Positions 16,164-26,217 are shown, counted from the first letter of the stretch. The stretch is 48,024 bases of DNA from Schleiferiaceae bacterium (GCA_030833905.1 JAURGG010000005.1:1-48024), one strand, 5' to 3'. Numbers and translations are program-made. The notes: a model not told the origin generated them from the letters alone.

Positions 16164-17272
16164 GTCCAGAGTCGTTCGCATTCGTTGACGATGTCGGCCG
16201 CGGCGTGCGGCTTGGCGAGCTTGCGGGCGTTTCCGCGAAGCAGTTCGAGTTCGTCGGGGCGGTACAGCATCCCGTGCACATGCCCACAGAGGTTGGCGAT
16301 GTTGATTTCGGGCATGATGATGGCGGCGCCTGCGGCCACCAGGCTTTCGGCGTTGTGGGTTTGGTGGTCTTCGGCGACGTTGGGCGACGGAACCAGCACC
16401 GCCGCAGAACCCGCGCAGGTGAGCTCGCTAAGGGTGCCGGCTCCGGCCCGCGAGAGCACGAGGTCTGCGGCGCGAAGTACGCTCGGCATGTCGTCGATAA
16501 AGGCGCTGATTTGGCGTCCGCGACCCTGGCCAAATCGGGCAATGAGGTCTTGAGCATAAAAGCGCCCGCACTGCCAAAAGATTTGGATGTCGCTGGATCG
16601 CCACATGTTTTCGCAGGCTGCGACGCCCTCATTGATGGCACGGGCGCCTTGGCTTCCGCCAAGGATGAGTACCAGCGGCTTGATGGGGTCAAATCCGAGG
16701 GCCAATTTGGCGTCTGCCCGCAGTGCCTCGGTGGTCGGACTGGCTGCCAACGCCGCGAGGTCGGGCCGCACGGGGTTGCCGGTGAAGCGAATGCGGTCTG
16801 CGGGGAATGCCGATTCCATTCCAGGGTAGGCCACGCAGATGGCGCCGGCCTTTTTGCTCAGCCAGCGGTTGGTCCATCCGGCAAAGCTGTTTTGCTCCTG
16901 GATGAGGGTCGGAATCCCCATGCGCTGTGCCACCCAAAGAGTGGGTCCGCTGACGTAGCCGCCGGTTCCGATCACAAGGTGCGGACGTTCGCGCTCCATA
17001 ATGGCGCGGACGCGCTTCAGGCTCAACCATACTTTACCTGGAAGGCTCAAGTTGGCCCATAGCTTTTTGCGCTGAAACCCGGCGATGCGGATTCCTTCGA
17101 TCGGGAAACCTGCGGCAGGGACGCGTTCCATTTCCATGCGCCCTTCAGCGCCGACAAACAGAATGCGGGCATGGGGGTAGCGGGCTTGGATTTCGCGGGC
17201 GATGCTGACGGCGGGAAAGATGTGTCCGCCGGTTCCGCCGCCTGAGATGATGATGCGCAGTTGCTCAGCCAT
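16151..17272 (-). CDS. murG: UDP-GlcNAc:lipid I N-acetylglucosaminyltransferase MurG
   Basis: A 373-residue peripheral membrane GT-B glycosyltransferase that converts lipid I to lipid II at the inner face of the membrane. The N-terminal motif is IIISGGGTGGHIFPAVSIA (8-26), and the middle glycine-rich loop is LILGGSQGARAINEGV. The C-terminal donor-binding segment has SRAGAGTLSELTCAGSAAVLVPSP. Length is typical. It overlaps ftsW by 8 bases. Confidence 0.97.
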   Translation of the reverse strand: MAEQLRIIISGGGTGGHIFPAVSIAREIQARYPHARILFVGAEGRMEMERVPAAGFPIEGIRIAGFQRKKLWANLSLPGKVWLSLKRVRAIMERERPHLVIGTGGYVSGPTLWVAQRMGIPTLIQEQNSFAGWTNRWLSKKAGAICVAYPGMESAFPADRIRFTGNPVRPDLAALAASPTTEALRADAKLALGFDPIKPLVLILGGSQGARAINEGVAACENMWRSSDIQIFWQCGRFYAQDLIARFGQGRGRQISAFIDDMPSVLRAADLVLSRAGAGTLSELTCAGSAAVLVPSPNVAEDHQTHNAESLVAAGAAIIMPEINIANLCGHVHGMLYRPDELELLRGNARKLAKPHAAADIVNECERLWTWRA

Positions 17273-18458
17273 TGGGTAGGTTCGGTGCTTTGGCTTGGGT
17301 AATAGGTTCGCTGGATTCGTTCCAGTCGTTTTCGAGTGCGGCCGCGAGGTCGGGGTCGACGTCTTCGCCGTCGCCTTTGCCTCGGCTCACGGCAATGACC
17401 ATGGCCAGGGCGGCACAGGTGAGTAGGAGCGAGGTTCCGCCCGCGCTCACCAGCGGAAGCGTTTGACCCGTGACCGGAAAAAGTCCCGTCGCCACCGCCA
17501 TGTTGATGAAGGCCTGCAGGACGATAGCGTAGCCGATTCCGAGGGCCAAGAGCTTGCCGAAGAGGTCCTTGGCGCGCTTAGCGACGCGCACCACGGCAAA
17601 GAGGAGCCAGATGTACATGGCCAGCACGACGGTTCCGCCCACTAAGCCGTACTCTTCGACGATCAGGGCATAGACAAAGTCAGAGTTGTTCTGCGGCAAG
17701 AAGTGCTTGTGCAGGCCTCCGCCCGGACCCTGGCCAAAGATGCGGCCCTCGGCGATGGCTCGCTGCGCCGTAAGTGTTTGGTAGGTGTCGTCTTCGTTGC
17801 CTTGCCCCGAAAAGGTCTCGATGCGCGACTTCCACGTTTGGACGCGGTTGGGCATGAGGTCTGGCGCCACCATGACCGCTGCGACAAAAATGGCGAGGGC
17901 GGCTGCTCCCATTCCGGCGATACGCAGTAAGTACTTAAACGGGTAACCGCCTAATGCAAGTACCACGCTCGCGTTCACAAACACGAGTGCGGCGGTTGAA
18001 AAGTTGGCGGGCAGAATCAGGCCTACTGTAGCGAAGATGGCCCAGAGGACCTTGCCAAAGGACTGCCCGAATGTCCAATCTTCTTTGCGCTTGGCCATTT
18101 GGCGCGCGACGAACATGATCAGAACGACGTTGGCAAAGGCGCTGGTTTGAAACGAGATGCCGAAGATGCTGATCCATCGGCTGGCGTTGGCACCTCCGAT
18201 GGTGCGGCCTTGGGCCAGCGTGAAGGCGAGAAGCCCCAAGGTAAGGACCATCAGCAACCCCGCGACGCTACCAAAAAAGCGGTAGGGCGTGCGGTGCAGG
18301 GCAAATGCCAACCCCCAGCTGAGCATGATGAACGAGAAGTGGCTCAAGGTTCCGCCGCCGCTGTATACAGGAAGGAGCGAAAAAAGCGACAGCAAGAGCA
18401 TGCCCACCCAAACCTGGGTGCTACCCTGAAATATTTTGCTGAAGCCTTGGTTTTCCAT
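17265..18458 (-). CDS. ftsW: SEDS-family peptidoglycan glycosyltransferase FtsW
   Basis: A 397-residue polytopic protein of the SEDS family (about ten TM helices), the septal glycan polymerase partnered with FtsI. Recognisable stretches are LSHFSFIMLSWGLAF near the N-terminus, FGQGPGGGLHKHFLPQNNSDFVYALIVEEYGLVGG and the C-terminal FPVTGQTLPLVSAGGTSLL, all SEDS hallmarks. The short acidic C-terminal tail is cytosolic. It lies between murD and murG, as usual in the cluster. Confidence 0.97.
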   Translation of the reverse strand: MENQGFSKIFQGSTQVWVGMLLLSLFSLLPVYSGGGTLSHFSFIMLSWGLAFALHRTPYRFFGSVAGLLMVLTLGLLAFTLAQGRTIGGANASRWISIFGISFQTSAFANVVLIMFVARQMAKRKEDWTFGQSFGKVLWAIFATVGLILPANFSTAALVFVNASVVLALGGYPFKYLLRIAGMGAAALAIFVAAVMVAPDLMPNRVQTWKSRIETFSGQGNEDDTYQTLTAQRAIAEGRIFGQGPGGGLHKHFLPQNNSDFVYALIVEEYGLVGGTVVLAMYIWLLFAVVRVAKRAKDLFGKLLALGIGYAIVLQAFINMAVATGLFPVTGQTLPLVSAGGTSLLLTCAALAMVIAVSRGKGDGEDVDPDLAAALENDWNESSEPITQAKAPNLPNG

Positions 18459-18461
18459 GGT

Positions 18462-19811
18462 TTAGAGGGCGCGAACGCAGGTTTTGAATTGGCGTCCGCG
18501 GTCTTCGTAGTTCTGAAAGAGGTCGAAGCTGGCGCAGCAGGGGCTTAGCAGCACGGTGTCGCCCTTGCTCGCGAGCTGGTAGGCGGTGCGCACGGCATGC
18601 TCCATGCTCGCGGTCTCGGCGAGCAGGCTGACGCGGCCCTCAAAGGCCTCGACAATCTTGTGGTTGTCGGTTCCCATCGCCACGATGGCCTTCACCTTTT
18701 TCTCAACAAGGCGAAAGAGTTCGCTATAGTCGTTGCCCTTGTCCACTCCGCCCAGGATCAACACAGTAGGGGTCGTCATGCTCTCAAGCGCGTAGTACGT
18801 CGAGTTGACGTTGGTCGCCTTGGAGTCGTTGATGAAGTGGATTCCGCCCACGTGCGCCACGGATTCCATGCGGTGCTCGAGTCCCTCAAAATGGGCGAGC
18901 GATTCGCGAATGGCTTCGTCGCGAACCTGAAGGAGGCGCGCTGAAAGGCCGGCGGCAAGCGCGTTGAACGTATTGTGTTTGCCCTGCAGGGCGAGTTCGT
19001 CGATGGTCATTTCGGAATCAGCGGTTCTAATCAGGTAGTTCGGGGGAATGGGGGCGGCACCTTGGGCGGGCAGGGTAGCGGGCTCAGAGGTGTAGATGGG
19101 GTAGAGGTTGGCGGCCACGCGCTCGAGGTAGCGCTGGCTGACGGGGTCTTCGCCGTAGAAGACAAAGGCGTCTTCGCTGCGCTGGTGCTGGGCGATGGCA
19201 AACTTGGTCTCGGCGTAGGCCTCAAGGCTGCCGTAGCGGTCAAGGTGGTCGGGCGTAATGTTCGTGAGCACCGCCACGTCGGGCCTGAAGCTCGGGCAGT
19301 CCTCGAGCTGGTAGCTCGAAACCTCAAGCACGTAGACGTCGGCATCTGGCGCTAAGAGGAGGCGGCCGGCGCCCACCCCAATGTTGCCGCCTACCTGAAC
19401 GTTGGCTCCGGCTTGGCGCAAGATGTGGCCGAGCCAGCTCGTGGTTGTGGTTTTGCCGTTGCTGCCTGTAATGGCGGCGATTTTAGCGCTCGCGGGGCAG
19501 TTCATGTAGAACCACTCGATGTCGGACCAAATGGGTACACCTGCCTGCCTGAGGGCGGCAACAATGGGGTGGCTGGGCGGAATCCCAGGGCTCTTTACCA
19601 CCGCCTCAGCGGTCAGCAGTTGGTCGAGGCTGTGCTGGCCTTCTTCGAACGGAATCCCTGCGGCTTCGAGCTCAGCGCGGTATCCCGGACCAAGGTTTTT
19701 GCCCTCGCTCAAAAAGACGTCTACGCCGCGGTGCGCGGCGAGCAGGGCGGCTCCGATTCCGCTTTCGCCGCCGCCGAGTACGGCGATCCGATGGGGGAGT
19801 ACAGCGCGCAC
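18462..19811 (-). CDS. murD: UDP-N-acetylmuramoylalanine-D-glutamate ligase MurD
   Basis: A 449-residue cytosolic Mur ligase that adds D-glutamate. N-terminal UDP-binding motif IAVLGGGESGIGAALLA, ATP P-loop ITGSNGKTTTTSWL, NITPDHLDRYGS motif and the C-terminal FINDSKATNVNSTYYAL segment typical of MurD. The stop is separated from the ftsW start by three bases and the start lies four bases after the mraY stop. Confidence 0.97.
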   Translation of the reverse strand: MRAVLPHRIAVLGGGESGIGAALLAAHRGVDVFLSEGKNLGPGYRAELEAAGIPFEEGQHSLDQLLTAEAVVKSPGIPPSHPIVAALRQAGVPIWSDIEWFYMNCPASAKIAAITGSNGKTTTTSWLGHILRQAGANVQVGGNIGVGAGRLLLAPDADVYVLEVSSYQLEDCPSFRPDVAVLTNITPDHLDRYGSLEAYAETKFAIAQHQRSEDAFVFYGEDPVSQRYLERVAANLYPIYTSEPATLPAQGAAPIPPNYLIRTADSEMTIDELALQGKHNTFNALAAGLSARLLQVRDEAIRESLAHFEGLEHRMESVAHVGGIHFINDSKATNVNSTYYALESMTTPTVLILGGVDKGNDYSELFRLVEKKVKAIVAMGTDNHKIVEAFEGRVSLLAETASMEHAVRTAYQLASKGDTVLLSPCCASFDLFQNYEDRGRQFKTCVRAL

Positions 19812-19815
19812 GGGA

Positions 19816-21048
19816 CTAGCGGAGTTTGAGGGTGATGAGGGTGAAAATGGCCAAGAAGATGCCCGAAATCCAGAAGCGAGTCACGATTTTGGATTCGTGC
19901 AAGCCCTTCTTTTGGTAGTGGTGGTGCAGTGGCGACATCAAGAAGATGCGGCGGCCTTCGCCGTACTTCTTTTTGGTGTACTTGAAGTAGGCCACTTGAA
20001 TTACGACACTGAGGTTTTCGACCAAAAAGATTCCGGCCAAAATGGGGATCAGCAGCTCCTTGCGAATCGCCAAGGCGAACACGGCGATGATGGCGCCGAT
20101 CGAAAGGCTTCCGGTGTCGCCCATAAATACCTGAGCGGGGTAGGTGTTGTACCAGAGGAATCCAATGGCGGCTCCGAGGAAGGCGGCGGCGAACACGATC
20201 ATTTCGCCCGACATCGGAATGTACATGATGTCGAGGTAGCTGGCGAAGACGACCGATCCGCTGACGTAGGCAAGTACCGCAAGGGTGAATGCGATGATGG
20301 CTGAGGTTCCGCCCGCCAAGCCGTCGAGTCCGTCGGTCAAGTTGGCGCCGTTGCTGACCGCGGTGATGATGAAAATCACGATCGGAATGAAGAGCAACCA
20401 CGCCCATTCCGTTGGTTCGCAGTTAGAGCAATAAATTAGGTCGGCGTAGTCAAACGTCGAGTCCTTGATGAACGGAATCGTGGTGCGCAGGTGCTGCTCG
20501 GCCGCGCCAAACTTGGGCTTGCCTACGCTTACCTCGCCGTAGAGCTCGTCGAGTGCGGTGGCCGGTAGCTCCTCTTTCATGGTCACGTCGGGGTGAAAGG
20601 CCAGTACGGATCCGACTACGAGGCCCAGCGTGACTTGGCCAATGACTTTAAAAATTCCGCGAAGTCCCTGCTTGTTTTTGCGAAATACTTTGATGTAGTC
20701 GTCGGCGAATCCGATCGCGCCCATCCACACGGTAGTAAGCAGGAGCAATTGGATGTAAATGTTTCCGAGGTCCGCCACAAGCAGTACCGGTACAATGATG
20801 GCCGCGAGGATGATGAGTCCGCCCATGGTGGGAGTTCCGGCCTTGCTGAGTTGGCCTTCGAGGCCGAGGTCGCGCACGGTTTCGCCTACCTGGAGTTTGC
20901 GGAGGAGCTTGATCAGACGGCCGCCGAACGCCAAACTGATGGTCAGCGAGAGCAAGATGGCGAGGGCCGCGCGAAACGTCAGGTAGCTGAACAAGCCTGC
21001 GCCGGGCAGGTCGTAGGGCTTGAGGAGGTCAAATAGGGCGTACAGCAT
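19816..21048 (-). CDS. mraY: Phospho-N-acetylmuramoyl-pentapeptide-transferase MraY
   Basis: A 410-residue polytopic enzyme that makes lipid I from undecaprenyl phosphate and UDP-MurNAc-pentapeptide. The aspartate motif [17 protein letters not shown] and the later [12 protein letters not shown] and HHHYQKKG motifs carry the catalytic and Mg-binding residues of the family. An insertion of about 60 residues between cytosolic loops ([20 protein letters not shown]...) is longer than in proteobacterial MraY and is common in Bacteroidetes. Confidence 0.97.
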   Translation of the reverse strand: MLYALFDLLKPYDLPGAGLFSYLTFRAALAILLSLTISLAFGGRLIKLLRKLQVGETVRDLGLEGQLSKAGTPTMGGLIILAAIIVPVLLVADLGNIYIQLLLLTTVWMGAIGFADDYIKVFRKNKQGLRGIFKVIGQVTLGLVVGSVLAFHPDVTMKEELPATALDELYGEVSVGKPKFGAAEQHLRTTIPFIKDSTFDYADLIYCSNCEPTEWAWLLFIPIVIFIITAVSNGANLTDGLDGLAGGTSAIIAFTLAVLAYVSGSVVFASYLDIMYIPMSGEMIVFAAAFLGAAIGFLWYNTYPAQVFMGDTGSLSIGAIIAVFALAIRKELLIPILAGIFLVENLSVVIQVAYFKYTKKKYGEGRRIFLMSPLHHHYQKKGLHESKIVTRFWISGIFLAIFTLITLKLR

Positions 21049-21051
21049 GGT

Positions 21052-22509
21052 TTACAGGTCGTTAAACTGGGCTTTGAGGGTGGCGACGTCGTCAAACGGG
21101 TGCTTGACTCCGGCGATTTCTTGGTAGGTTTCGTGGCCCTTGCCAGCGACGAGAATGACGTCTCCGGGGTTGGAGAGCTGTACCGCCAGCTTGATGGCCT
21201 GGGCGCGGTCGCTTATACGCAGGGTGCGGCGCTTTTGCACGGGGTCCAGACCGGCTTCCATGTCGTCGAGAATGGCTTCGGGGTCTTCGCTGCGCGGGTT
21301 GTCGCTGGTCAAAATGGCCTTGGTGCTGCGGTCTGCAGCGATGCGAGCCATTTCAGGGCGCTTGCCCTTGTCGCGGTCGCCTCCACAGCCGATCACGGTG
21401 ATGATTTGCTGGGCTCCTTGGTTGAGGTCCTGCAGGGTTTTGAGCACGTTTTCGAGGGCGTCCGGGGTGTGGGCGTAGTCGACGATGCCGATGCGGTTGT
21501 CGGGGCCGGCAATTTTTTGGAATCGCCCGTCGACGCTGCGCACCGCGCTCAACGCTTGAAGTGCTTCGTCTGCCGGAATCCCCAATTCCACCGCCACACC
21601 GTACATGGCGGCCATGTTGTACGCGTTGAATGCGCCGATGAGCTGCGACCAGCACTCGCGCTGGTTGATACTAAGCAGGGTGCCCTGCAGGTGCGATTCG
21701 AGGATTTTTACCTTGATGTCGGCCGGACGCTTGAGCGCGTAGGTGCGGGTGCGCGCTACGCAATCCAAAAGCATGGTTTCGCCGTGCGTGTCGTCAGAAT
21801 TTACCAAGGCAAACGCGTCGGACCCCAGTCCGTCAAACAGCATCTTTTTGGCGGCCACGTAGTTGTCCATCGTCTCGTGGTAGTCGAGGTGGTCGCGCGA
21901 GATGTTGGTAAACACGGCGCCCGCGAACTTCAGACCAGTCACGCGGTGCTGCACGAGTCCGTGCGAACTAACTTCCATGAACACCACCTTGCACCCGGCG
22001 TCGCGCATGCGGGCGAGGTGGCCCTGCAGCACCCACGCATCGGGGGTCGTGTGGGTTGCGGGCTCTTCGGCGGAATTCACACAGACCTTAACCGTGCTGA
22101 TAAGGCCTGTCTTTACACCGCGGTGCATCAGCATGTGGTAGAGTAGGGTCGCGGTGGTGGTTTTTCCGTTCGTCCCGGTGACGCCCACTACGGTCATGCC
22201 CTGGCTGGGTTGATCAAACCACGAACAGGCGATGCGGGCGTAGGCCTCAGAGCTGCTCGCCACGGTGATCCAGGTGACCCCTGGGGCCGCGTCGGCCGGA
22301 ACCTCTTCAACCACAATCGCCTTCGCGCCGGCAGCAATTGCTTGCGTCAGGTAGGAGTGGCCGTCGGAATGAGTTCCGCGCACCGCGACAAAAAGGCTGT
22401 CGGGTCGGACCTTGCGGCTGTCGGACGTAATCGACTCGACCGCCAAATTGGTACTGCCTTGAACGTCCACTAGGCGCACGCCGTACAAAAGGTTCTTTAG
22501 CAGCTTCAT
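21052..22509 (-). CDS. murE: UDP-MurNAc-tripeptide ligase MurE, meso-DAP type
   Basis: A 485-residue cytosolic ligase adding the third stem-peptide residue. The P-loop is VGVTGTNGKTTTATLLYHM. The specificity motif DNPR (403-406) is present, which in characterised MurE proteins selects meso-diaminopimelate rather than lysine, so a DAP-type peptidoglycan is inferred. The IVDYAHTPDALENVL motif follows the second domain. Its ATG overlaps the ftsI stop by four bases (22506-22509). No murF lies in this cluster. Confidence 0.97.
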   Translation of the reverse strand: MKLLKNLLYGVRLVDVQGSTNLAVESITSDSRKVRPDSLFVAVRGTHSDGHSYLTQAIAAGAKAIVVEEVPADAAPGVTWITVASSSEAYARIACSWFDQPSQGMTVVGVTGTNGKTTTATLLYHMLMHRGVKTGLISTVKVCVNSAEEPATHTTPDAWVLQGHLARMRDAGCKVVFMEVSSHGLVQHRVTGLKFAGAVFTNISRDHLDYHETMDNYVAAKKMLFDGLGSDAFALVNSDDTHGETMLLDCVARTRTYALKRPADIKVKILESHLQGTLLSINQRECWSQLIGAFNAYNMAAMYGVAVELGIPADEALQALSAVRSVDGRFQKIAGPDNRIGIVDYAHTPDALENVLKTLQDLNQGAQQIITVIGCGGDRDKGKRPEMARIAADRSTKAILTSDNPRSEDPEAILDDMEAGLDPVQKRRTLRISDRAQAIKLAVQLSNPGDVILVAGKGHETYQEIAGVKHPFDDVATLKAQFNDL

Positions 22510-24506
22510 CCGAGTACGAGGGTTATGGATTTGCGTCCCGATCCGGCAGACCAGGAGCGGACGCGGCCGTTACCGCGCACTTCGACGCGGTAGCCGTGCT
22601 TTTCGAGCAGCTGCACCACGTCGGCGCCCTTCCAGCCGGCCCAGTTGGGCATGCTTCCGCGCTCGAGTGCCTCTGAAGCGCTCGCCCAGGCCGACGTGGC
22701 GTCTTCGGCGCGCTTGGAAGCCGTCGATTCGAGGCCGTCGCTCCAGTACCCGCGTGGCGGAACCGTTTCGTCCGGCAAAAACTTGGTAATTCCGAGGGCG
22801 ATGTCCTGAAAAACGGGAGCAGCCACCACGTTCGCGTAGTAGCCCATGCTCTTGATCGGGCGCGAAACCACCACCACGCACGAATACTTTGGATTGTCAG
22901 CTGGGAAGTATCCGGCGAACGACGCCTGGTAGCCCATGCGCTCCGGATTCCAGTACTCCAGCTGGCAGGTGCCCGTCTTGCCCGCGAGCTTCAGTGAGTC
23001 GAGCTTGATGTTGGCTGCGGTTCCGCGAATCACAACCTTTTCCATCAGGTCGCGCACCTTGAGCACGTTTTCTTTCGACGCGATGCTGGTGCGGATGTAC
23101 TCCAGTTCAGACTGGGCCACCACTTGGCCGCGGTCGATCGTCCGCTCCCACAGGCGGGGGCGCACCATCTTACCGTCGTTGGCCAACGCATTGTAAAACA
23201 CGAGGGTCTGCAGCGGGGTGCACTGTACGCCGTACCCAAACATCATCCACGGAAGCGTGGTGCCGGACCAGCGCTTGCCTCCGGGTTGCGGAATAAAGGG
23301 CTTGCTCTCGCCGTTCACCTCAATTCCGGTCTTTTCGCCCAGACCCATTTGATACAGGCGGTCAATGAAATCCTGCGGATTCGCCAGGTACTTCGGGTAA
23401 ATGGCTTTGACCACCCCTGTGTTGCTCGATACCTCGAGTGCGCGGCCCAGCGAAATAACCCCGTAGCCGCCCTTGTGCGAGTCGTTGACTTTTTTGCCGT
23501 GCACGACATAGACCCCGCCGTCGGTGTCTACGCGCGTGTTGGTGTCAACGATTCCGTCCTCGAGTGCGGCAAGCAGGGCTGCAAACTTGAACGTTGACCC
23601 CGGTTCGGTCCTTTCCCAGACGGCGTAGTTGCGCAGCTCGGTATACACCGAATCGCCCTCTTCGCGGCCCAAATTCACCATGGCGCGGATTTTTCCCGTC
23701 GCCACTTCCATTACAATCACGGAACCGTGTTCGGCCCGGTACTTCTGAAGCCGTTCCAGTAGTGCGCGGTGGGCGATGTCCTGAATGCGGGAGTCTAGGG
23801 TGGTTTCGATGTCGGCGCCGTCGCGGGGCTCGACCTCGTAGTCGGCCTCGATCGGCTTCCATTGGCCCTTGCCGAAGTGCTGCATCCAGCGCCTTCCGTC
23901 TTGACCGTTGAGCACGCTTTGGTAGGCCGCCTCAAGCCCCGCCTTGGCATCGGGGCGCCAGTAGCCAATCGTGCGCTGCGCCAGCATGCCCATAGGCATC
24001 AGCCGCGTGTAGCGCTCTTCGGCAATCAAACCCGTTTTAAACGGACTTCCCTTGAACATGGGCAACTCCTTCACCTTGCGGTACAGACTGAAGCTCAGAT
24101 TTTTGGCAATAAAGGCATAGCGCTTCTTGTCGCGGTGCTGGTCGCGTAAAAAGCGGAACCATTCCGAAGCCGTCCTCTCCCCGAGCAGGCGCTGTAGTCC
24201 TTTGGCCGTCTCTTGGGCGTGCATCGCAAATCGCTCTTCGTCGACCACGGACGCGTCCCAGCGCAGCTCGTACACGGGCATCGACGTGGCCAGCAGCTGG
24301 CCGTCCGCCGAGTAAATGTTGCCGCGGCTGGCAGGAACCGACCGCTCCTGCACCACCCTGTTTCGCATGCTCTCGCGAAGCGCGGGGCCGTCTTTGAGCG
24401 ACACCATGTACAGCTTGACCAGCACTGCCAGTCCAAACACAAACAGGCCGCCCGTAATTCCGGCAACCCAGCGCGAGCTCAGTTGGTCAGGGTCATTCGG
24501 CGTCAT
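22506..24506 (-). CDS. ftsI: Septal penicillin-binding protein FtsI (PBP2-type transpeptidase) with PASTA domain
   Basis: A 666-residue class B penicillin-binding protein that cross-links septal peptidoglycan. After a short cytosolic part there is one TM helix (about 14-36), then the PBP dimer domain (SVPASRGNIYSADGQLLA). Transpeptidase motifs are STFK (Ser304-Lys307), SSN and AGKTGT. The C-terminus has a single PASTA-like module (NWAGWKGADVVQLLEKHGY). The ATG at 24506 (MTPNDPDQ) is preferred over 24548, since the longer start lies deeper within ftsL. It overlaps the end of ftsL by 14 bases. Confidence 0.95.
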   Translation of the reverse strand: MTPNDPDQLSSRWVAGITGGLFVFGLAVLVKLYMVSLKDGPALRESMRNRVVQERSVPASRGNIYSADGQLLATSMPVYELRWDASVVDEERFAMHAQETAKGLQRLLGERTASEWFRFLRDQHRDKKRYAFIAKNLSFSLYRKVKELPMFKGSPFKTGLIAEERYTRLMPMGMLAQRTIGYWRPDAKAGLEAAYQSVLNGQDGRRWMQHFGKGQWKPIEADYEVEPRDGADIETTLDSRIQDIAHRALLERLQKYRAEHGSVIVMEVATGKIRAMVNLGREEGDSVYTELRNYAVWERTEPGSTFKFAALLAALEDGIVDTNTRVDTDGGVYVVHGKKVNDSHKGGYGVISLGRALEVSSNTGVVKAIYPKYLANPQDFIDRLYQMGLGEKTGIEVNGESKPFIPQPGGKRWSGTTLPWMMFGYGVQCTPLQTLVFYNALANDGKMVRPRLWERTIDRGQVVAQSELEYIRTSIASKENVLKVRDLMEKVVIRGTAANIKLDSLKLAGKTGTCQLEYWNPERMGYQASFAGYFPADNPKYSCVVVVSRPIKSMGYYANVVAAPVFQDIALGITKFLPDETVPPRGYWSDGLESTASKRAEDATSAWASASEALERGSMPNWAGWKGADVVQLLEKHGYRVEVRGNGRVRSWSAGSGRKSITLVLG

Positions 24507-24831
24507 CCTGCGGTTTTTTAATGCGGTCCGGAGCCTTTTTGGGCGCAATCATTCCCAAGGTTTGGGCGCGCTGGCGCACGGAACCTTCGGTACCCATGCG
24601 CATCAAGGTCGATTTGGCTTCGAGGTACTCTGACTTGACTTCGCTGAGTTCTGCACTCAGTTTGCTGATTTGGCGGGCTTGCTGCTCGGCGCGGTGGGCC
24701 CAAAAAATGGCGAGCACACCGAGCGCACTTAAAAACGCCACAAAAGGTAGGTTGCGCACCACGTACGGATGCCCCAAAAAGCTTCCGCGCAGTACCGAAG
24801 CGAGTAGTCCCTTGCTGCCTTGCTTATCCAT
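24493..24831 (-). CDS. ftsL: FtsL-like small bitopic division protein
   Basis: About 112 residues when started at MDKQGSKG (24831), overlapping the rsmH stop by eight bases. A longer frame to 24894 would add 21 residues encoded inside rsmH. One TM helix (NLPFVAFLSALGVLAIFWA, about 26-44) is followed by a periplasmic coiled-coil segment (HRAEQQARQISKLSAELSEV...) and a basic tail. The family diverges strongly, so the call rests on topology, size and position between rsmH and ftsI. Confidence 0.85.
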   Translation of the reverse strand: MDKQGSKGLLASVLRGSFLGHPYVVRNLPFVAFLSALGVLAIFWAHRAEQQARQISKLSAELSEVKSEYLEAKSTLMRMGTEGSVRQRAQTLGMIAPKKAPDRIKKPQDDAE

Positions 24832-25729
24832 GGCTGACCTCGATTTTTTCTGCCGCGCGCAAGCGGGCTGACCGTGACCTTGGGTTTTCTTCAAGCTCGG
24901 CGGGGCTTGCGCTCACTGGCTTGCGGGTGAGTACGTGGAACGGAACCAGGCGGCGACCAAAATCGTCCCGTTCGGCTTCGCCGTCCAGTCGGCCTTCGCG
25001 CATCAGATTCTTTACGCGGCGGTCCTCAAGACTGTGGTAGCTCATGACCACGAGGCGTCCGCCCACCTTAAGCGAAGGGATGCAGTCCGTAAGAAACGTA
25101 TCAAGTACTTCCATTTCGCGGTTGACCGCAATGCGCACCGCCTGAAAGACGCGTGCCGGAAGCTTCGTGTTTCGTCCTCGCTGGCTAAATGGTTCCAGCA
25201 CGTCGCGGAGCTGGGCGGTGGTGGTTAGTGGGAGCGCACGCAAAATCGCGGCAGCCACGGCCGCAGGGCGTTCTACGTCTCCGAACTCGGCTAGCACCTT
25301 GCGCAGTTCGAGCTCGCCCACTTCGTTCAGCCATTCGCTCGCCGGCTGACCCGCCTCTGGATTCATGCGCATGTCGAGCGGGCCCTCGTACTTGTGGGCA
25401 AAGCCGCGCTCGGGGGCGTCTAGTTGGTGACTGCTGACGCCGAGGTCGGCCAAAATTCCGTCTACCTGAGCTGCTCCGTGCAGTTTCAAAAAGCGCTTGA
25501 GGTGCTCAAAGTTGTACGGGACCAACGTAAACCTCGGGTCGTCCAGCGCGTTGGCGTGGGCATCAGGGTCCTGGTCAAAGGCAATCAATCGCCCTTTGGG
25601 GCCGAGGCGCTCCAAAATTGCCCGACTGTGGCCTCCGCCCCCGAAGGTGGCGTCGACGTAGGTCCCGTCGGGACGGAGGTTTAAAAAATCAAGGCATTCG
25701 GCGAGTAAAACAGGGCTATGGTAGCTCAT
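24824..25729 (-). CDS. rsmH: 16S rRNA (cytosine-1402-N4)-methyltransferase RsmH
   Basis: About 301 residues (MSYHSPVLLAECLDFL start at 25729; an ATG at 25738 adds three residues). RsmH methylates N4 of C1402 in the decoding centre of 16S rRNA. Hallmarks are the N-terminal YHSPVLL, the SAM motif DATFGGGGHSRAIL, GILADLGVSSHQLD and the C-terminal VMSYHSLEDRRVKNLMRE. It overlaps the mraZ end by 14 bases, the standard dcw order. Confidence 0.97.
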   Translation of the reverse strand: MSYHSPVLLAECLDFLNLRPDGTYVDATFGGGGHSRAILERLGPKGRLIAFDQDPDAHANALDDPRFTLVPYNFEHLKRFLKLHGAAQVDGILADLGVSSHQLDAPERGFAHKYEGPLDMRMNPEAGQPASEWLNEVGELELRKVLAEFGDVERPAAVAAAILRALPLTTTAQLRDVLEPFSQRGRNTKLPARVFQAVRIAVNREMEVLDTFLTDCIPSLKVGGRLVVMSYHSLEDRRVKNLMREGRLDGEAERDDFGRRLVPFHVLTRKPVSASPAELEENPRSRSARLRAAEKIEVSHG

Positions 25730-26186
25730 GGTCCCCATTTTGTCCGCCCATCACATCCTCGGCGAGCTGGGCGAAATCCAGATCCGAAGGGTTTACTGCC
25801 GACTCGTAGGCCGAGCGGCTCCAAATTTCTACTCCAAAGGGAGTGCCCGAAAACACGAGCTCGCGCTCGAGGCCCGCGAAGCCGGCTAAGTCCTTGGCGA
25901 TCAAAATGCGCCCTGAGGCGTCGAGCTCGACCATCTTGACTCCGGCGTGAAAGAGGCGCACGAAATCCGCATTCTTCTTGACAAAGCGGTTGAGCTTGCC
26001 AATCTTCTCAGAAATCACGCGCCACTGGGCCATCGTGTGCAGCTCAAGACAGGGGCTGAACACGCTACGCTTCAGCACAAAACCCTCGTGCGCTGCAGCG
26101 TCCAACTGGCGCTTTAGGCCAGCTGGAAGTAGGACGCGGCCTTTGGCGTCCATACTGCATTCATATACACCGAGTACGGAATTCAT
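25716..26186 (-). CDS. mraZ: Transcriptional regulator MraZ
   Basis: A 156-residue protein with two SpoVT/AbrB-like swapped-hairpin modules: YECSMDAKGRVLLPAGLKRQL at the N-terminus and VELDASGRILIAKDLAGFAGL in the second half, each holding the conserved D-x-K/S-GR motif. MraZ binds repeated TGGG boxes upstream of its own gene and controls the dcw cluster. The ATG at 26186 (MNSVLGVYECS) is chosen because it begins directly before the first module; upstream codons to 26402 run through the promoter and operator. Three such boxes occur at 26226-26253. Confidence 0.96.
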   Translation of the reverse strand: MNSVLGVYECSMDAKGRVLLPAGLKRQLDAAAHEGFVLKRSVFSPCLELHTMAQWRVISEKIGKLNRFVKKNADFVRLFHAGVKMVELDASGRILIAKDLAGFAGLERELVFSGTPFGVEIWSRSAYESAVNPSDLDFAQLAEDVMGGQNGDHELP

Positions 26187-26209
26187 GGGATTTGAGCGAT
26201 TAGCTGCAT

Positions 26210-26217
26210 CAAAAGTA
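26210..26217 (-). promoter_or_regulatory. -7 promoter box of the dcw operon
   Basis: Minus-strand TACTTTTG matches TAnnTTTG. It lies 23 bases before the mraZ ATG and directly downstream of the MraZ-type operator boxes. Confidence 0.6.
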